A stretch of DNA of 33,500 bases from Candidatus Heimdallarchaeota archaeon LC_2 (lineage in GTDB: Archaea > Asgardarchaeota > Heimdallarchaeia > Heimdallarchaeales > Kariarchaeaceae): positions 1-33,500 of the forward strand of contig MDVR01000055.1 in NCBI GenBank assembly GCA_001940725.1, written 5' to 3'. Of this stretch, positions 29,901 through 33,500 are shown piece after piece. Each line of letters begins with the position of its first letter. The stretch's first letter is position 1. A program made the translations under genes and the position numbers. The notes beneath the pieces were generated by a model. That model saw only the letters and a list, made by a program, of their open reading frames with translations, was not told the origin of the DNA and ran no database searches.

Positions 29901-31037
29901 GAACATCCCTACCTCCGTTATTACAAGCAAGTCATTGTTCAGATAATGTTTGTACTGAAGAAACTTATCACCATTTCTTATCGCTTCTTTGAGGTTAAAT
30001 GGGGAAGGTAATCCAGCCAGAGCAAGTTCATGGAATTGACTCCCGTTGATCCTTGCATGAGTATTTCTGGTTTCGATGAGCTTGTCAACTGCATTTTGAT
30101 TGAAAAATCGATGATATCTATTTGGAATTCCTTGATCAATCAAGAATCGATTGAGTCTGTCTTCATCAGATTCTTTACTTTTTTGATTTTCTCCATCATT
30201 TTGATTGTTAAAAGTAGTATGATCAACTTGATAGTTATTCTCTGATGTGAAATAATCATATATCTCATCCCGGACAGCAAGCTTTCTACCTATTACAAAA
30301 TGTTCATTGACAATTATATTTTTATATTTACTAAGTACTTTATCCAGATCCCGGGGTTGTTGGTATATTTCATGAGATATGTACTTTTTCGATTTATCAA
30401 TCGATTTTGAATTTACACCTGGTCGTCCCCCTGCATAAATCCAGTCACAAACTTTCATAGAGTCAAGAAGAAACCGGGTTACATAATTTTTGATCATTGA
30501 TCGAGGAACATTATGTTTGAACATAATAAATGAAAGTTCTTGAAGGTGGGATCGCACAATTTCTGCGAAATCAAGTGAAGGGAGACCTTCATGAATTGGA
30601 ATAACTTGTTCTTTCGATTTTATTTCATAGTTATATTTTGCATTCCTTGGTAAAGGGTAGTGGATTTCAAAAAAATCTCGTAGAGTACTCCCTGCAATAT
30701 TTAAGATTGTGTTGAATTCATCCAGATACCCTTCTTTCTCAGAATGGATCCGTTTACTGATTGTATATCCAAGTTGGTGTAATTTGATAAAAAATCTACT
30801 AAGAAATTGTTTCGACATTGGTCCTTCTGCTTTGCTTATGAATCTAAAATCAGCTTGACTCTCTCTTACTGACTCACGATACTTAGATGAGTATTTCTTC
30901 CATGTTTTTTCTAAAGACAAAAACTCCTCGCAATTCGTGAAGTTAATACGGTTTTTTGCTAATCTATATTTGCTACTGAGTGCTGAGATTCTCCCCTGCT
31001 TCAGGATTTGATATGGTTCCCCCCTCTCAATACTCAT
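23976..31037 (-). CDS. giant protein (2353 aa): Cas4/RecB-type nuclease domain plus C-terminal TPRs
   Basis: Residues about 330-470 show a complete PD-(D/E)XK set of the RecB/Cas4 kind: GSQFHELAL with His336, GKADLI with Asp388, FDIKTK with Asp407-x-Lys409, and QLKRY (461-465), the QxxxY motif. Residues 596-745 look like a RecA-type alpha/beta fold with a degenerate P-loop position (ADAPTSAGTSAAW). The middle (about 850-1900) has no known domain but repeats DWGGxxxW-like motifs near 1443 and 1771 and holds a TIIMLDDFGEKFP strand. Residues 1970-2170 are about five TPR-like repeats, and the last 180 are helical. No signal or membrane segment is present. A TATA box at 31061-31075 implies a leaderless mRNA. 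The nuclease call is strong; a defence or DNA-processing role is inferred. The frame is intact over 7 kb. Confidence 0.9.
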   Translation of the reverse strand: MSIERGEPYQILKQGRISALSSKYRLAKNRINFTNCEEFLSLEKTWKKYSSKYRESVRESQADFRFISKAEGPMSKQFLSRFFIKLHQLGYTISKRIHSEKEGYLDEFNTILNIAGSTLRDFFEIHYPLPRNAKYNYEIKSKEQVIPIHEGLPSLDFAEIVRSHLQELSFIMFKHNVPRSMIKNYVTRFLLDSMKVCDWIYAGGRPGVNSKSIDKSKKYISHEIYQQPRDLDKVLSKYKNIIVNEHFVIGRKLAVRDEIYDYFTSENNYQVDHTTFNNQNDGENQKSKESDEDRLNRFLIDQGIPNRYHRFFNQNAVDKLIETRNTHARINGSQFHELALAGLPSPFNLKEAIRNGDKFLQYKHYLNNDLLVITEVGMFNSEIKGKADLIVLKKIHGDMWLPIYVFDIKTKFAYEWDFVGKKSRSNKNRITPEFNIKLEELSLDDWEIFRRRKLQKSEELQLKRYADIILDNVQDVIERILGQNYLSDYKLGYGIIRVAPTSKVENWQEWQPIILELIDQIVQRTIATNTSVFDIKPISNIIIPKNNSSKISMVIAETAKLGTKHYEAQEVIEYSKEKLPSIETEKYNIDTIKNKKLTLYLYADAPTSAGTSAAWIAAYHHLIPFVLKKHRTKQICLVNLSGNLLKFAKRRLRVGDKQFTQQILSQIDIISLQDFKKKETVSKYGVFIFSGWESYKLQMNVTGKQKSSSEAREISELMEYIPNGSKVYWMESAKPSEFHSQIYKTRTIKPPSSYSNYESLFSKVILNLPTPPAKSHHKNPEFESQRVILYWNGSDQFIDAPSPRGIIKEDIVSIISLRGHTSKFHNKNPPKQISKSDRRLINNNNLRKKIINKAYDLVPWLAQIKWPENKNNIEYEAKDLDIIDSRENRYSQFRKEPKIPSFTVKSRLNLQYKPRRITRAQIPKTLITDAMVRKIQKKYAKVKKQASYYPVNRSLLKLKSGNRLNSSNLLSLDIKNASKSDILTFGTLEYREIQRLDSMVSYVLDNDDTINKDTNEGWQEFKNLCEEIKIAIKSNQGCHAIKRIIELWEIGTGIFPDALIDELHKLQYNTYYWYINNNRIVSESVRNDSELFKYIGNTNYLIILSMVGYFKYIPKYLLRSLWWKLVSYTLTMLGFEPMTSQVPITRYQTNIVWNKVYRWMTYHIAKQEFDPLQSQMKDDLFNGFFVSKDRYGILHFNGLDEILVDLPSRNYFGPSDIPYNRVIEPKVIEEQIDTFSDSKSYLTHDLQVKIYSYENSNYIFYQDQSTGTWNLIGEIQFLLSIPETNKSSTIKEIASHKQVIISNQKRLILANDPQFNLDLIIYFKIRRSNYDTNYFEPIVDDFIELDITKEEILIEDNFNLPEIEADSVGIKFSFNYGKGIIYLKIYTKDQINSSDDSIVFEDPLDEQEFFDVHNMIQFLRSLKSTYYEIEDQSYYIDTNNDIDWGGWIHLKHQVNSYRSIGPVVFPRDVKMFLKKYMEILHYNHDDIVCALFNLYHDDEICPIHNLDYEMILESVKKAQKQFGYAQAYQIDHTGCFYLVLENEDELVNEMVTEGVMGIIKRFEEINDTEEIYDIFTKSIFHVEEAEIAVTCTLNFTEPDVSGEDYWLRRLAKEVSSSSLKWSPKGSDYIGNETYEIESASTTAEKVSSVVITYFFPASGKKHSNTIPGNADPCIRTINMTMDLDSERDNYKGVGEFEEHPEIIDLRKEIELHYPCESPLHEVGENDEEHLVMADLILNIPRSIQGNFSVELVYRTLSGQYLADHPTKEFEDWGGLYSWIDTSVIPELVKNGMGQSTIIMLDDFGEKFPSVFQEDIFGALEGIINEFDNWMSDNVEKYQDEITEFENTSDDDEAEFEYLQEILEMKSYTEENDWSDKISWIYNIYSFMQKFGMNIPAINLTNKFQNQLNEAVKLLREGQSMESFKRFQSVYNDTNLMKQDWDLLSEKRFEYQINELKGHYDDEGLDFQLFDKATLLNYLGLSHWSQNNYQEALEYFKLSHDQRNNLELVHYKDLTETLENIGSMYYYFNDPETSLYYYEQVLDTLRESDVYESNQLTRLYLNIGKSYLVVKKLGRAKEYVEKALEHVAEEDERGLLEIQLFRAEIYLQEGDLENLILELKLSLHNPAAQSNLIQLTYIQYKLILYYNALEAYHEIPALLDSLSIISHSYPNELNYEIKYLMGFIVTSLVTRDFKISEKIYRMISIVSTCAFSHELQLHAILLLTKIVIHTISNSDIDLVDNKGGTIDPNVLMFLELPSNMLIIKIIQLLSKSVIDLLLGKLESLQDNLYQLSHLIFMHQENNIILQIRSFLNICNHHLPDFNSQELKEEILRLMDDLLYNWIREVMWTGIFYNP

Positions 31038-31060
31038 TTTTGCAAAACACGAATTCTTTA

Positions 31061-31075
31061 CTTTTATTTAAGTTA
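31061..31075 (-). promoter_or_regulatory. promoter of the giant nuclease-TPR gene
   Basis: Minus-strand TAACTTAAATAAAAG is centred about 31 nt before the ATG at 31037, so transcription would begin within a few bases of the start codon. No Shine-Dalgarno motif is present between them. Confidence 0.45.
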
Positions 31076-31165
31076 TATCGAAAATTTTAAGATAATTGCT
31101 TAACCTCTACGGGTAAATAGTTAATTATTTTTTATGTAATAAGAGTTATATTAGTTATTAACTGA

Positions 31166-31202
31166 AAATATTATTTATTTCATCATAGAATAAATAATAT
31201 TT
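31166..31202. repeat. perfect 14-bp inverted repeat between the giant gene and the tnpB element
   Basis: AAATATTATTTATT (31166-31179) and its exact complement (31189-31202) flank a 9-nt centre. The repeat lies in the 311-bp gap between two divergent genes, which otherwise holds only their promoters and very AT-rich DNA. It could be an operator, a cruciform-forming site or part of the element's left flank. Confidence 0.5.
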
Positions 31203-31303
31203 CTAATATTACTTTTAATTAAGTGTATATTAGTTTTTATATAATAATAACGAATATAATAATATCAACAAATTGATTCGATTGGGTAATCATGTGAATT
31301 CTT

Positions 31304-31330
31304 TGATCTAAATTGTTTGTTGATAGATCA
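31304..31330 (+). repeat. hairpin before the second tnpB, candidate left-end structure
   Basis: TGATCTA (31304-31310) pairs with TAGATCA (31324-31330) across 13 nt, 18 nt before the tnpB ATG. IS200/IS605-type left ends carry a subterminal hairpin of this size. It may instead be an operator. Confidence 0.4.
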
Positions 31331-31348
31331 CAGAAAAAATAATATTTC

Positions 31349-33113
31349 ATGGAGAGAAAAATGGTTCGGAATACAGATTTCGTGACATCAATATCAATTG
31401 AATTAGATACAAAATCATTTGATAGCCAAGTATTTCCAAGATTGAAACAAATATTGGGTAGAGATGGACGAGTCATGAGAAAATATCTTGATCTCATAGA
31501 AATGTATGAGAACGATATTTTTCAGGAGGTACGGAATAAAAAAACCAAGAAAAAATTCCTTCAGGTTGATTTGGTAAAACTTGATACTTTAACACTAACA
31601 ACGAAAAAATCAATAAAAGGGAATCGTACTAAGGTTCCACATGATCTGAAAAGTAAATTTCCAAGAATTTCTCACAATGAATTACTAGAATGCAGAGATA
31701 CTGCGATCGGCATGTACAAAGCATATTTAGAAATAAGTAAAAGTGATAAGAGTCATAATAGACCAAGGATTCATCGAACCATACCACGAATAATTGGTGG
31801 TAGACAATTTAAGTTGGACATTGAAAATCAGATGTTATCAATCAAAGAATCTCTTGACACTAATATAGAGATGACTCGAAGAAATATGAAAAGGATATCT
31901 CACCGTTGGCTATCTTTTCCAGTGAATTTAACTAACTTTGATCTGGAAAAGATTAATGAGGGAAGAATTAGTTCTATTCGAATCTATAAACACAAATCAA
32001 ATAAAAAATATTATTGTGATTTTGCAATTAGAAAAACAGTAAAACAGATTTCTTACAAAGCAGAAAAATCAATGTTGAGTAAAGAAATTGCACTTGTTGG
32101 AATTGATCTGGGAATCGCTCGGGATGCTGTAGTTTCTGTATATCTACTGGTCCAGCAAAAAGTGTTTGATACATATTTCGTAAAATTAAAAAATGTTGAA
32201 AACATTAAAATCTCACTTGCACGGTTAAACAGCCGATATTCAGAATTACAAAATGTAGCAATGATAAGAAAAAATAAACATAATAAAGAGGGAAATTCTG
32301 CTGATATATTTGCATTAATACGTGAAAAGTGTAATCAACGGGGAGCAACAGAAACATGAAATCTGTCATCAAATATCTGCTGAAATCGTTCAATACATAA
32401 AATCTCTTGAATGTATCCATGGCTTCGACATATTCGTATCTATAGGTAAACTCAAAGGAATTCGTAAGAGACACCGGAAAGGGAATGGAAGGAAAAAAAT
32501 ACGAAAATCAATTCATAATTGGGCTTACTCAAAATTGACAAAGATGCTGGAATATAAATTGAGTGCTGAGGGATACAAAAAACGATTTGTTGATGTTTCA
32601 GAAGCATTTACATCAGCGAAATGTTGGAAATGCGGGAAGAAGGGTAAACGACCTCGACAAGCCAATTTCTATTGTAGTAATTATAATTGTTTGTGGAGGG
32701 GGAATGCAGATATGAATGGATCAATCAATATCGCTAAACGAGCTATTGATTATTTTCAACTTACAGATGTTATAAATAAACGTCGTAATCGTTTATTTAC
32801 TAACAAACATCTATCTAAAGTAAGAGGACAGGGTGTAACTAAATCTACACCTGCTGAATTACGTTTGGTTGATGGTATTTCGAAAGAAGTGTCAACAATG
32901 ATAGATCAATCGAATCGAGCAAAGAGTTTGAAATTTTCAAACACTCGATATAAGCAAGGTCCTGGATCAATCGAGATTATGAATCAAGATTCAAAGAAAT
33001 ATCCGATTGATCAAAGGGGTGAAGTGATCAGCCCTAAGACACGGCAATCTGACTCCGGTGAAGCTGTTGTGAGAACAACAGTCGAGGAGCAGCCAGAAGC
33101 ACCAATATCATAA
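31349..33113 (+). pseudogene. tnpB: tnpB interrupted by one frameshift
   Basis: Two overlapping frames together form a TnpB of about 587 residues. The first (31349-32359) holds the N-terminal part, with a DLKSKFPRIS...ECRDTA segment as in the first tnpB, and RuvC-I GIDLGI with Asp253. The second continues with HEICHQISAEIVQYI, the RuvC-II strand (SIGKLKGIRK, Gly in place of Glu), SEAFTS with the possible substitute Glu, the zinc ribbon CWKC...CSNYNC and RuvC-III GNADMNGS. The frames join if one G is removed from the GGGG run at 32340-32343 (NQR then EQQKHEICHQ). This is a recent inactivation, a sequencing or assembly error in a homopolymer, or less likely a programmed slip. Both halves are otherwise well preserved. 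Confidence 0.85.
33064..33081 (+). ncRNA. hairpin in the tnpB 3' end, candidate omega-RNA core
   Basis: CTGTTGT (33064-33070), loop GAGA, ACAACAG (33075-33081): a perfect 7-bp stem with a four-base loop, 30 nt before the tnpB stop. Guide RNAs of TnpB are processed from this part of the element, so the stem is a candidate guide-scaffold hairpin. Confidence 0.4.
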
Positions 33114-33177
33114 CCCATAGGGCTTGTGATATAAAGACTTCAAGCAAGTTGAATAAATTTCTTGGAATTTGTTCAGA

Positions 33178-33500
33178 CTATGAGTGGTGACATTCGTTTG
33201 AAGTTGCAGAACGTGTACAATTATTTCCGGAAAAATCGATCATATTAGAAAATGCAATTGTTAAAATCCAACCACCTAGCATTGCCAACATTAAGGTTGT
33301 AATCCATACTGCATTTTCCAGAAAATCTTGACTATATCTTCTTAAAAAATAAATTAGAGTTAGTAATATTGGAGCAAACCTAATTTTACGATTTTCACTT
33401 ACCGCCCATAAGGTTAACCAAGGAAATAACCAGAAAATATGTTTTGTGTGATTCGCAGTAAAAAATAAAGATAATAGAGTAATTTGAAAAATTAGGGCGT
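33178..33500 (-). CDS. C-terminal part of a multi-pass membrane protein (partial)
   Basis: An open frame enters from the right edge and ends at the TAG at 33180-33178, giving the last 106 residues. It has three or four hydrophobic helices separated by short basic loops (SENRKIRFAP, LRRYSQDF) and a final external-looking tail with two cysteines (NNCTRSATSNECHHS). The start lies outside the window. The helix spacing resembles polytopic glycosyltransferase or mannosyltransferase-type C-termini, but that is a weak impression. It begins about 30 bp beyond the second mobile element, whose arrival did not obviously break this gene. Confidence 0.6.
   Translation of the reverse strand, partial: ALIFQITLLSLFFTANHTKHIFWLFPWLTLWAVSENRKIRFAPILLTLIYFLRRYSQDFLENAVWITTLMLAMLGGWILTIAFSNMIDFSGNNCTRSATSNECHHS

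Larger units (their letters stand above)
31303..33150 (+). mobile_element. tnpB-only IS200/IS605-group element (second copy), approximate limits
   Basis: The interval covers the left hairpin, a frameshifted tnpB, a hairpin inside its 3' end, and a right-end candidate. That candidate is CCC-ATA-GGG (33114-33122) followed by GCTTG (33122-33126) pairing with CAAGC (33141-33145). No tnpA is present. The limits are inferred from these structures only. Confidence 0.45.

Noticed and set aside
31130..31260. Replication origin in the very AT-rich gap
   Set aside because: No Orc1/Cdc6 gene or repeated origin-box motifs are present; only one inverted repeat is seen.
23976..33150. CRISPR-Cas locus suggested by a Cas4-like nuclease next to TnpB genes
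   Set aside because: No repeat-spacer array, Cas1, Cas2 or effector genes were found; the Cas4 similarity is limited to one domain, and the TnpBs are transposon genes.

Overview
The window is strongly AT-rich and reads as archaeal chromosome. Many genes carry a TATA-like box (TTTAAATA type) about 25-35 nt before the start codon, so transcripts look leaderless or short-leadered. Others have GGAGGT/GAGGTG Shine-Dalgarno sites, and TTG or GTG starts are frequent. The gene content (an ADP-forming acetate-CoA ligase with fused subunits, an AMMECR1 protein, a TrmB-type HTH with a very long coiled coil, a Ras-type GTPase, and IS1341-like tnpB genes without tnpA) fits an archaeon. The Ras-like GTPase, the REC protein with a longin-like tail and the site-1-protease-like subtilase point to an Asgard (Heimdallarchaeia-like) lineage. 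That assignment is an inference from gene content; no rRNA or other marker is present.

Layout. 1-5966: the end of an unknown gene, a VanZ/DUF2238-like membrane protein, formate-tetrahydrofolate ligase, a Ras-like GTPase with an expanded region between its G1 and G3 boxes, a small Mrr-like protein, and a four-helix membrane protein ending in a HEPN-like Rx4H motif. 5967-8060: a tnpB-only mobile element with a hairpin behind the gene. 8121-11555: a small membrane protein, a TrmB-like HTH/coiled-coil giant, and a gene remnant. 11648-16721 (all minus strand): a membrane-anchored subtilisin-like protease resembling eukaryotic site-1 protease, NADP-type glutamate dehydrogenase, and a REC-domain protein with a longin-like C-terminus. 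16998-20927: glutamine-dependent NAD+ synthetase and ADP-forming acetate-CoA ligase. 21018-23967: a decayed MFS transporter and several small genes (54-aa protein, wHTH protein, PH-like membrane protein, AMMECR1, tiny secreted cysteine peptide). 23976-31037: one 2353-codon gene with a complete Cas4/RecB-type nuclease motif set and C-terminal TPRs. 31166-33150: a second tnpB element, frameshifted. 33178-33500: the end of a membrane protein running off the window.

How the genes fit together. The metabolic genes form no single operon but suit an amino-acid/peptide-using, acetate-forming anaerobe: GDH releases ammonium and 2-oxoglutarate, the ADP-forming ligase makes ATP from acyl-CoA, formate-THF ligase feeds the C1 pool, and NadE makes NAD+. 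The most unusual locus is the giant nuclease-TPR gene. It has its own leaderless-type promoter, converges with a 46-codon gene for a secreted cysteine-bracketed peptide, and is next to a mobile element. It could be a self-contained defence or DNA-processing protein, but that role is not demonstrated by the sequence.
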